DNA of 64,000 nucleotides from assembly GCA_035561515.1 (NCBI GenBank), contig DATMXP010000007.1, positions 62,001 to 126,000 of the forward strand. The letters run 5' to 3'. The position numbers were made by a program, and so were the translations under genes. Every line of letters starts with the position of its first letter. Within the stretch, counting starts at the first letter, position 1. Positions 8,174-15,729 of this stretch are shown here, one piece after another. The DNA is from Terriglobales bacterium. Lineage in GTDB: Bacteria > Acidobacteriota > Terriglobia > Terriglobales > Acidobacteriaceae. The notes beneath the pieces were generated by a model. The model did not search any database, was not told the origin of the DNA, and was given only the letters and a program-made list of their open reading frames with translations.

Positions 8174-9754
8174 CTACCCATAGTAGCGGAAGCGAGGCCA
8201 AAAATCTGGCCAGGAGTAGCGCAGGTTATGGCAGACGTAGACGTCAGCGTAGCCGTCGATCGAGGCATTGGTTATGCCGTGGGCCATGGGGATCTGCGCG
8301 GCCCAGCGGCACTTCTCGAAGTTCTGTTCACCGAAGGTCTGCTTGAACCCCACGGTGATGACAGTGGAGGGCGGGTCTGCGCCGTAGCCGCGCAGCCAGT
8401 TAGAGTTCATGCCGCTAATGGCCAAAGGCAGCCCATAGCGCGGGCCGTAAACGGTGATGGCGGCAGCCTGTCCGTCGTCCGCCGCGATGATGCCCACGGG
8501 CTCGCGCTCCTGGGGTGCGAGCGATCCACGCACCCGCGCCACCGTCTCAGCCAGTTCCGGCCAGCCGACCATGTAATGAAAGTTTCCATTGATCGCGTTT
8601 GCGACGCGCCACCAGGCCGAGCCGAGGGGAGCAATGGGCATCGAAATCGCCGCGGCCGTAATGCCGGAGATGCTGATCGTAATCCAGGCGTTACGCCATA
8701 CTTCACGCCACACCGACTCGGTGCGCCCGGATAGCCATTGGTCCCAGTAGGCGGCGCCAGCGGCGATGAGCATGGGGTAGGCGGAGCCGAGGTAGTAGTC
8801 GCGTCCGCGCACAGCGAAAAGGATGACGAGTGGGACCACATACATCCAGCCAAGCATGCGGAAACGCCGTCCTCGGGGAGAGCCGAAAACGAACCAAAGT
8901 CCACCCAGCCACAAGGGAAGGGTTACAGGGTTGGCGTTCTTCCAAAGCTGGTTGAGAAGGAAGTAGTCAGTCCATCCCCAGCGGATATCGCGCGAGTGGA
9001 TGACGCTGAGAAACTCGAGCGTGATGAAGTGATGGTTGATCTGCCAGACAATGTTGGGCAGCATGATAACAAAGGCCAGGACAGCGCCGGCCCACATCCA
9101 GGGGCTGCGAAGATACCGCCGCGCGGGCGTGAAGATGACGCCAGCAGTGACGCCGAACACAAGTAGCCCCATCGTGTACTTGGTCATCATGCCGGCGCCG
9201 ATCGCAGCTCCGATCGCCAGCCACCACTGAGGGTTGTCGGATTCGATGAGGCGGATTACGCACCAGGCGACAACCGGCCACCAGAGCAGGTCGAGCGAGG
9301 TGTAGGAGAGAAAGCCCCCGCAAAAAAGCGCTTGGCCTCCGATCGCTGCAGCAAGTGCGGCGAGAAGTTGTGCCCGGCGACTGGCACCCAGTCGTTTCGC
9401 GCAGAGTCCAGTGACCAGCACGACGATCCCATGGACGATCGCGGGGAAGACACGAAGTCCGCGGACAGAGACGCCGAAAAGTATCAGTTCGAGGCGGCCG
9501 ACAAAGGCGGTGAGGGGCGGATATTCGACGTATCCCCACTCGAGATGCTGCGCGTTGTTAATAGTCTGGAGCTCGTCGCGGTGAAAGCCGTATTGACCAT
9601 TGGCAAAATAGTGAAGAAGAAAAACGGCGAGGGCGCAATGGATGAGGATGCTGAAGTCGTTGCGGGATCGTGTTTCGGGGAAGCTGCGCATGCTACGGTC
9701 AGCTTGGCCGAGAGACACCCCGGTGGATGCATCGGCACTGGTCCGACCGTTCAT
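8174..9754 (-). CDS. glycosyltransferase family 39 (ArnT/PMT-like) membrane protein
   Basis: The 526-residue protein has about ten membrane segments. It carries the GT39 first-loop motif with the catalytic acidic pair (YGFHRDELQTINNAQHLEWG), followed by VEYPPLTAFVGR, and a second conserved loop at YTSLDLLWWPVVAW. Members transfer a sugar from a polyprenyl-phosphate carrier to lipid or protein on the outer side of the inner membrane. It is separated by gaps on both sides, so it looks like cargo rather than a transfer gene. The acceptor cannot be read from sequence. Confidence 0.82.
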   Translation of the reverse strand: MNGRTSADASTGVSLGQADRSMRSFPETRSRNDFSILIHCALAVFLLHYFANGQYGFHRDELQTINNAQHLEWGYVEYPPLTAFVGRLELILFGVSVRGLRVFPAIVHGIVVLVTGLCAKRLGASRRAQLLAALAAAIGGQALFCGGFLSYTSLDLLWWPVVAWCVIRLIESDNPQWWLAIGAAIGAGMMTKYTMGLLVFGVTAGVIFTPARRYLRSPWMWAGAVLAFVIMLPNIVWQINHHFITLEFLSVIHSRDIRWGWTDYFLLNQLWKNANPVTLPLWLGGLWFVFGSPRGRRFRMLGWMYVVPLVILFAVRGRDYYLGSAYPMLIAAGAAYWDQWLSGRTESVWREVWRNAWITISISGITAAAISMPIAPLGSAWWRVANAINGNFHYMVGWPELAETVARVRGSLAPQEREPVGIIAADDGQAAAITVYGPRYGLPLAISGMNSNWLRGYGADPPSTVITVGFKQTFGEQNFEKCRWAAQIPMAHGITNASIDGYADVYVCHNLRYSWPDFWPRFRYYG

Positions 9755-10165
9755 GACTCATTCTTGCACTAAGAAGCATCAATCACGCGAATTTCTACTC
9801 CCTAACGTGGATGGTGTAATCAGGATTATCATCATGACGGAGGTCGCTTCAATCCTGGTCGAGTTAGCTTCCACCGGCACGTAATTCGGCCAGCACCCTG
9901 CAACATCGGCACCTCAATACCGCACTGGAGTTCGGCTCGGTTCAACCGCCTCTCGCCGATCTCGAACATCTAAGCGGACCCATGGTTTATGCTTGACCCG
10001 CTTTGTTCCCACCTCGCAACGTCTTCCTTCGCTCCATCCGCAAAAAACGGGATAGTCAACGGCTAATGTCTGCTTCCTGAGTAGATTATGTATGGCAAGA
10101 GCACTTCAACAGCATCGCAACGCCACTGCAAAAGCATCTCAATGCGTTACACGCCCCGGCGCCGG
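9755..10165. other. intergenic region without recognised features
   Basis: About 410 bases between the GT39 start and the end of the replication-relaxation gene. Short frames here have no family resemblance or start signals. It presumably contains the GT39 promoter; I see no clear terminator. Confidence 0.5.
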
Positions 10166-10963
10166 TCAGGGTGTAGCCTTCTGCTGCTGCGAAGAACTAC
10201 TGAGGCCACCGAGGACGTCGCTGAACCGCGATGTGGCCGAGCCACGGTTCGCCTGTACCGGTACATCGAATCCATCGGCCAATACGTCGCGGTACAACCC
10301 AAAATGGATGGCTTGGGAGCACGCCTGAAACCGGAATCGCAGAAAGGCCAGGAGATCATGGTTAGGGGCAATGTAGAGGAAGTGGCGCAACTGCCTCTGC
10401 GCCTCGATCCGCTTGCAGATGCCATCGTAGCGCGCCTTGGCTTTTGGGGTACGTTCGTATTCCAACGCGAAGCGATGTTCCTGACCTCCGATACGCACCT
10501 CGACCGTTGCATCGTAGTCCTTGCCGTATCCGATGTCCGTCAGTTCGTTGCGCGACCGGATATCGGACTCCGGCGTCCAACGCGCCAGCATTCCCGTCCG
10601 TTTCAGCGCAAGATGGATCTCGTTGAGTTCCAACGCGTGTTGTACGTGGCCGCTAACGGCCTCAACGCGATCAGGTGATCCGGAGTAGTACTCGCCGCGT
10701 GCAATCAGCTCCGAAGCGCCGCCGGGCGAGATTGCGTACACAACGCCGATGTTCATGTCCCGGATTTGGTGGCGGACAAGCAGCGCATGTGCAGCAAGGC
10801 GCCGCACACGATTCTCGAAGGCCTTGCGCGAGGATGCGCAGTACTCCAACCGCATGAACTCGAATAATTGGTTGCCGGTAACGAACGTGCTGTGCAACAC
10901 CCGGCGCAAGAGCGGATAATCGCGCGTCGCGCTGAGTGCGATGGTCCCTTTCAGGTAGCGCAC
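10166..10963 (-). CDS. replication-relaxation family protein
   Basis: The 265-residue protein starts at the GTG at 10963, since AGGAGG lies 7 bases upstream; the frame is open 16 codons further. It has an N-terminal winged-helix-like region (FVTGNQLFEFMRLEYCASSR, then RRLAAHALLVRHQI). The second half, with the conserved ALELNEIHLALKRTG and FALEYERTPKAKARYDGI, fits the replication-relaxation family (PF13814). This family is common on plasmids and conjugative elements and is thought to help DNA unwinding at the origin. Its start overlaps the end of the upstream gene, so translation is probably coupled. Confidence 0.72.
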   Translation of the reverse strand: MRYLKGTIALSATRDYPLLRRVLHSTFVTGNQLFEFMRLEYCASSRKAFENRVRRLAAHALLVRHQIRDMNIGVVYAISPGGASELIARGEYYSGSPDRVEAVSGHVQHALELNEIHLALKRTGMLARWTPESDIRSRNELTDIGYGKDYDATVEVRIGGQEHRFALEYERTPKAKARYDGICKRIEAQRQLRHFLYIAPNHDLLAFLRFRFQACSQAIHFGLYRDVLADGFDVPVQANRGSATSRFSDVLGGLSSSSQQQKATP

Positions 10964-11511
10964 GCGCTTGCCTCCTGCCGTGTCGTGGTCAGCGCCAATC
11001 TCGCAATCCACGGCTGCGCATGTGCCGGTTGCAACACGAACCTACCCAATTCACTCTCAACCCAGCCGTACGCGGGCAGTAACAACATAATTTCCTGTTG
11101 GTCGCCGCATTCGCTGAACGAAAGCAGCCAACTCTGCTGACACCGCCAGCCGCTGGTCCCGATGTTCAGTTTGCCAGTCAGCGTAGACCGGAGAACCACC
11201 AGAAATCTGTCGGGTCTCTCCGGTCTAGGCAATATACGATGGAAGAGTACTTTGTTGTCGCCATTCCATATGCACGGATTCGCACACTCGAACACTCGAT
11301 TGATCATGTGCTGCAGGCGATGCACGTCGAACCCGCCGCAGTTGTGGAACCGCGCATAGCCGGGAATCCTGGGTCGCTGACGGATGGTGCCGGCGATCAC
11401 GATGCCAGTCGTGTTGTAGTACACGCCACGTTCAAACCGAAGCGGATCGCTTGCGTCTTTGCCAAACCTGTAGCGCCACACGCTGCCGAAATCGGTTGCC
11501 GCGACTAGCAT
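10951..11511 (-). CDS. hypothetical protein of the transfer operon
   Basis: This encodes 186 residues with a beta-rich pattern (YYNTTGIVIAGTIRQRPR, then DRFLVVLRSTLTGKLNIGTS) and several cysteines. I do not recognise the family. It starts 2 bases after the stop of the coiled-coil membrane protein gene and overlaps the start of the replication-relaxation gene by 13 bases, so it is part of the same operon. A role in relaxosome function is possible by position only. Confidence 0.65.
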   Translation of the reverse strand: MLVAATDFGSVWRYRFGKDASDPLRFERGVYYNTTGIVIAGTIRQRPRIPGYARFHNCGGFDVHRLQHMINRVFECANPCIWNGDNKVLFHRILPRPERPDRFLVVLRSTLTGKLNIGTSGWRCQQSWLLSFSECGDQQEIMLLLPAYGWVESELGRFVLQPAHAQPWIARLALTTTRQEASACAT

Positions 11512-11513
11512 CT

Positions 11514-12329
11514 CTATGCGCCTTTGAGCCGTTTGTTCTCTCGCTTCTCGGCGTACAACTGCTCCTGCAGATTGTTGATGTGGTGAACCAGCTTCTGGTC
11601 GGCGTTGCGCACATCAACTGTGCTCGCGCCGTCACGACTGACGTTGGACTTTCTTGCGAGTGCATCGAGACGGAATGACAGGTCGGCCAGCATCCGTTCC
11701 TTTTCCGCCAGATCTCTTTTGGCCAAATCGCGCTCCCGTTTGTAGGTATCTCGCTCCGCCGTCACCGATTGCAACTCAGCGCGGTAGCGCTCCACACCCG
11801 ACTCCAATCCCTCTGCGGGCACGCCGTGTTCGCTGGCTTCGACCGCGCGATTGCAGCGCTCAATATGTTCGTTGTACTTCTGGATGGCATCGCGCGCGAC
11901 TTGGCGCGAATATGCGTCGTGGTTGTACAGGTCGGTCATCATTTCGGCCGTGATCCACATGGAACGGCGATGGTCGATCCGTTGTTTTGTGTACAGCACG
12001 GCAAGAACAAAGAGCGTGAGCGTGACGATTGCGCTATACCGGAAGTAAGTATTCCGCACGCTGGCGTCGAGAAGTGCCTGACGCCGCTGTTCCATCCAGG
12101 CGCCGTAATCGAAATCATCGGGGTTGAACTGCTTGAGCAGGAACTCGTACCAGGTATCACGGCGTTGGTACAGGGCAGCGGAGACCGGCGGCGCCGGAGA
12201 TGCCCGACGTCGCGCAGCCCGAACGACACTCGCTACTGGATTGGCGTATGCGTGCTGCTGCGCGAATGCAGGACAAAGGAAGACCACCGAGAGGAGAAGA
12301 AAAACAGCGATGTCAGACACTGTTTTCAC
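11514..12329 (-). CDS. exported coiled-coil membrane protein of the transfer operon
   Basis: I choose the GTG at 12329 (MKTVSDIAVFLLLSV), which has AGGA upstream and opens with a clear signal peptide ending near FAQQ; the longer frame would bury the signal. A transmembrane helix follows (YSAIVTLTLFVLAVLY), then a long charged coiled coil (DTYKRERDLAKRDLAEKERM and onwards) to the C-terminus. It lies 10 bases after the coupling protein stop. It may link the coupling protein to the envelope channel, which is inference. Confidence 0.68.
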   Translation of the reverse strand: MKTVSDIAVFLLLSVVFLCPAFAQQHAYANPVASVVRAARRRASPAPPVSAALYQRRDTWYEFLLKQFNPDDFDYGAWMEQRRQALLDASVRNTYFRYSAIVTLTLFVLAVLYTKQRIDHRRSMWITAEMMTDLYNHDAYSRQVARDAIQKYNEHIERCNRAVEASEHGVPAEGLESGVERYRAELQSVTAERDTYKRERDLAKRDLAEKERMLADLSFRLDALARKSNVSRDGASTVDVRNADQKLVHHINNLQEQLYAEKRENKRLKGA

Positions 12330-12339
12330 GACACAGTTC

Positions 12340-14124
12340 CTAGCGTCCGCGCCGGCCAAAGCGGCGCTGCGCAGCCAGTTCCGGCGTCGCGAATCGCAGG
12401 TTGGCGCCGCCAGAATGTTCTCGCGATTGCCGAGTTCTGGGATAGAGTTCCGGTTGAAAGTGCGGCACCGCGACCTCTTGTGGAGGGCGCACATGAAGCA
12501 ATTGATGTAAGGTGCCGCGCGTGTCATCGGTCATCAGGATTTCCATTTGTCCTTTGGGGAGATTCTTGATGTGCTCGTCGAGCGAGCGGGTTTCCCGGTC
12601 CTCGCTTTCCACCGCGCGATCGGTCGCCTCGTACTTCTCGTAGCCGAACAGTCGCCAGCGGTACATAGATATACTCCGGCGGGTCACCGTATGTTCGGCC
12701 GAAGCGCGGAGGAAATAGCGCGCGGTTTCTTCGTCGCGGGTACGCAAGGTCATGGTGGTGTTAGGCGCCGAGGTCACATCCTCTTTGAATCCGCGCCCCA
12801 CCTGCATCAACTGGGGCAGGCTCTGGATCGAGAACAGAAACGCGGTGTTGGTGCCACGCGCGGTTTGCAGGATCTGGGAGAAATTGCGATAGCCGAACGG
12901 CGCAAACTCATCGAGCACCACGCTGAACATGGGCCGGTTGGAGCGCCGCCGTTGCTCCTCGCTTTCATAACGCTTGCCCACGACCAGCTGCAGGTTCTGC
13001 AACAACATCTTGCCTAAGGCTTTGACCGGCTCGGTGTTCTTATTGACGTTGAGCGTGACAAACAGGATCAACTCCTGCTCGATCACCTCGTCGAGGGAGA
13101 GTAGCTCTTCATAGGGGCCGGTAACGACGCTGAGTTCGTCGTCTAGAAACGTCATGCACTCGTTAAGCAGACCTTGGATCTTCGGGACGCGTTCCCTATC
13201 GGCAAACGATTGATAAAGGTTCTTCACCGACATATCGAAGTTCAGCCGCCGTTGTACTGGAATTTCTGAATCTCGTTCCATGCGGCGTCGCGCAAGTTCG
13301 ACTTGCTCCCTCAGCACCTGTTCATCGATCGCCATGACCAGCACGTCGTAGAAGTTGAACTTGCGGCCGGTGTAGACCAGCACGCGCACGATGTCGGAGA
13401 GGTAATTGAGTTGATGCTTGCCGAAAAACTCATCGTGCAAATTGAAGGAGCCGAACACCATGTTCACGACAGAGGTGTAATCGTCGTCGGTGCAGTGGAA
13501 GGGGTTGTAGCGAACAGAGATGTTCGGGTGCGCGGGATTCAAAACTCGGAGCTGATGCAGCCGTCCGGCGCGGTGTACATGCGGCAACAAATCGTAGAAA
13601 AACTCCAAGTCTCCTTTGCCGTCAAAGATGACCATCGGGAGGCGGTGAGGATCGGAGGGTGTGCCGACCACGCGCGCCAAGTCCTGCGTGATGATGTTCT
13701 TCAGCAAGGTGGTTTTTCCCGAGCCTGTCATGCCGAGGACAATTCCCTGCATGACACGGACTCGATCCGGCCAGAGCCAAGGATTGCCATGCACGTCGTA
13801 CCCGAGAATGACTGCATTCTGACTCCAGGCGGTGGCGGTGGAACGCTGGTCGCGTTTGGGCGTAACCACCATGGGCGGGTGCGGCCATTGCTTTTCGCGG
13901 CGTGCGCGCGCCGTCGTGGCGAGGATCGCGGTACCGCCCAAGGCGAGCAGTGCCAGAGTCGTATAAGAAGCAAGCTCAGCAATTTGGCGATTGTCGAGGT
14001 GATAACGCTCTCGGGCAAGATACCAGACGAACCATGCGGTGACCATGAGCAGCAGCGACACGAGAATTTCGACGCTGTCCAACACGGAAGGATGGTTCTG
14101 CCTTTGAGCATACGAATCGCGCAT
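12340..14124 (-). CDS. type IV coupling protein (VirD4/TraD-like ATPase)
   Basis: The 594-residue protein has two N-terminal membrane helices (residues about 17-36 and 50-70). Its ATPase domain carries a Walker A GMTGSGKTT (131-139), MVIFDGKGDLEFF as a Walker B-like strand and SVVLDEFAPFGYR plus FLFSIQSLPQL typical of VirD4/TraD and TraM-recognition domains. It pumps DNA and relaxase into the secretion channel. The ATG at 14124 overlaps the previous stop (TGATG), which argues for this start rather than the 56 codons of open frame upstream. Confidence 0.88.
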   Translation of the reverse strand: MRDSYAQRQNHPSVLDSVEILVSLLLMVTAWFVWYLARERYHLDNRQIAELASYTTLALLALGGTAILATTARARREKQWPHPPMVVTPKRDQRSTATAWSQNAVILGYDVHGNPWLWPDRVRVMQGIVLGMTGSGKTTLLKNIITQDLARVVGTPSDPHRLPMVIFDGKGDLEFFYDLLPHVHRAGRLHQLRVLNPAHPNISVRYNPFHCTDDDYTSVVNMVFGSFNLHDEFFGKHQLNYLSDIVRVLVYTGRKFNFYDVLVMAIDEQVLREQVELARRRMERDSEIPVQRRLNFDMSVKNLYQSFADRERVPKIQGLLNECMTFLDDELSVVTGPYEELLSLDEVIEQELILFVTLNVNKNTEPVKALGKMLLQNLQLVVGKRYESEEQRRRSNRPMFSVVLDEFAPFGYRNFSQILQTARGTNTAFLFSIQSLPQLMQVGRGFKEDVTSAPNTTMTLRTRDEETARYFLRASAEHTVTRRSISMYRWRLFGYEKYEATDRAVESEDRETRSLDEHIKNLPKGQMEILMTDDTRGTLHQLLHVRPPQEVAVPHFQPELYPRTRQSREHSGGANLRFATPELAAQRRFGRRGR

Positions 14125-14546
14125 CAGCGTACTCCGAAGCTGATCCGGGCCAAGTAAGGCGCAGCGCTCTGCACGGAGCCGAGCGCGATCCTCCAAAGCC
14201 AGAGGCGGAGACGGGCGTTTCGATTTCTCTGCGCTTCGCCTGAACGATACAGATTGGGTCCGGGTAGCGCTCGTCTGCTCGTGACCAGCCATTCTTTTTG
14301 CTTCTCAATCAGGGCCACGACCCAGCGCATGAGAAACCCGAGGATGTCGCAGAAGAGAAAGCCGCAAGAGATTTCCAACTGAAAAGGACGGTTCGCCGCG
14401 CCTGCGACGTAGAGCCAGAACAATCGTCCCAGCCCGAACAACAAAAACCTCCAGAGCCCTAGTTCCCAGTCACGGATGAGTTCCTGTCGATTCAGTTCAA
14501 CGACTGCCTCTGGCATTTTCCGTGCTCTTTTTTGCCCGTCGTCCAT
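14124..14546 (-). CDS. small membrane protein of the transfer operon
   Basis: The ATG at 14546 (MDDGQKRARK) has GGAG 6 bases upstream and follows the previous stop closely, giving 140 residues. The protein has a helical N-terminus, two hydrophobic stretches (GLWRFLLFGLGRLFWLYVAG and ISCGFLFCDILGFLMRWVV) and a basic, Arg-rich tail. Its stop shares a base with the coupling protein start, so translation is coupled. No family recognised. Confidence 0.62.
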   Translation of the reverse strand: MDDGQKRARKMPEAVVELNRQELIRDWELGLWRFLLFGLGRLFWLYVAGAANRPFQLEISCGFLFCDILGFLMRWVVALIEKQKEWLVTSRRALPGPNLYRSGEAQRNRNARLRLWLWRIALGSVQSAAPYLARISFGVR

Positions 14547-14558
14547 GGCAAACTCCAA

Positions 14559-14783
14559 TCACCGCAAATTGCCGAAATAGGCGAGAGCCGCAATCGCGAG
14601 CGCAGCGACCAGCGCAAAGAAGACAAACCGGCGCCGCGGGGCTCGCGCCGCTTTTGGCTCAAAAGGGTTTCGGTACTCCAGCACGAAATCGCCAACTGCC
14701 TTGAGTGCACCAATGTCGGGTCGACTGCGGACGTACTGCGACAATGCCGCATGAACCTCTTTTGTGTTGAAGGGCTGCTCCAT
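14559..14783 (-). CDS. small tail-anchored membrane protein
   Basis: This encodes 74 residues with a hydrophilic N-terminus (EQPFNTKEVHAALSQYVRSR) and a single C-terminal membrane helix (FVFFALVAALAIAALAYFG). It sits between the second VirB9-like gene and the 140-residue membrane protein in a tightly packed operon. No family recognised; a small scaffold of the transfer complex is plausible. Confidence 0.6.
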   Translation of the reverse strand: MEQPFNTKEVHAALSQYVRSRPDIGALKAVGDFVLEYRNPFEPKAARAPRRRFVFFALVAALAIAALAYFGNLR

Positions 14784-14799
14784 TGAGAACCTGCCAATC

Positions 14800-15663
14800 T
14801 CATCGCACTAGAAAGGCCGCGATTTGCGCTTTCCGATTACGCCCCTCAGACGACGCGGCACTCGGAAACTGCAACCGCAAGATTCGGGGCTGCTCACTAG
14901 ACTGCAGTCGGAGCGCCACGACTCCGACGGCTTGCTCTCCTGGCGCAATCTGTTGCGACTGCAACTGGCCGTCGACGATCGGAACTGGAATCTGCTGTCT
15001 GACCTTGAGTTTAGCGACCTGTTCATCGTCGAGTTGCGAGTTCACGAGGCCATACAATGATTGCGGAGAACGCATTCCATCCAGTTGAAAGACTTCGGGC
15101 GTATGCACGACATAGGGCTGGCTGCCGTGATTCGAAACGGCATACCGAATGAGCAGATTCCCGTCCTTCTCGTACAAGTCGCTGATCCACACTTCCACCG
15201 GCTTGGAGTCGTGCTGCCTTCTCGATGGCAGGCGCACCGGCTTGCCAGCCAACAGCAGATCCGTAATAGAGGGAGGCGGCGGTGGCGCGCTGGTCGGCTT
15301 GAGCGGCGCGATGTGGACCGGAGTCTGGTCGATGGCAAAGTCCATGTTGGCGACTGAGCCCGCTGGCTCCAGCTCATAGTTCAGTCGCTGATTCGCGGTC
15401 CATATAAAAAGGTTGGTGGTTGCATCCGTCTCAGTGGGCTGCACGAAGACCTTGTTCTCCCGCCATTCCACTTTGAAGTTTGGGCTGCCAGCCGCCACCT
15501 CTACGACTGGCTCGCTGATTTCGATGACCGTCAGGTGGTTCAGCTCCGTCTTCAAATGCACGATGCGGGTACGGTCACTGGTCGCGGTTTCGATTCTCTG
15601 CGCTCTGGCTGGCCCAAGGGCTACGGCCAACAGCGCGAATGTGACAATTCCAACACGATTCAT
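14800..15663 (-). CDS. second VirB9/TrbG-like outer-membrane channel protein
   Basis: Starting at the ATG at 15663 gives a 287-residue protein with a signal peptide (MNRVGIVTFALLAVALGPAR). The N-terminal domain resembles VirB9/TrbG/TraK (TRIVHLKTELNHLTVIEISE, then VFVQPTETDATTNLFIWTAN). A proline hinge (SAPPPPPSI) leads to a C-terminal beta domain (VEVWISDLYEKDGNLLIRYA). A separate VirB9-like protein is at 30135-31202, so the element has two. It may form part of the outer core or an alternative one. Confidence 0.65.
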   Translation of the reverse strand: MNRVGIVTFALLAVALGPARAQRIETATSDRTRIVHLKTELNHLTVIEISEPVVEVAAGSPNFKVEWRENKVFVQPTETDATTNLFIWTANQRLNYELEPAGSVANMDFAIDQTPVHIAPLKPTSAPPPPPSITDLLLAGKPVRLPSRRQHDSKPVEVWISDLYEKDGNLLIRYAVSNHGSQPYVVHTPEVFQLDGMRSPQSLYGLVNSQLDDEQVAKLKVRQQIPVPIVDGQLQSQQIAPGEQAVGVVALRLQSSEQPRILRLQFPSAASSEGRNRKAQIAAFLVR

Positions 15664-15729
15664 TTGGCTTCTTTCTCTGCCCAAGAACAGCTCCCGGAGA
15701 CTTGGCATGGAAGCCTCCGGGAGTTTGCT

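Noticed and set aside
10088..10678. 196-codon plus-strand frame
   Set aside because: Shadow of the replication-relaxation gene on the minus strand.
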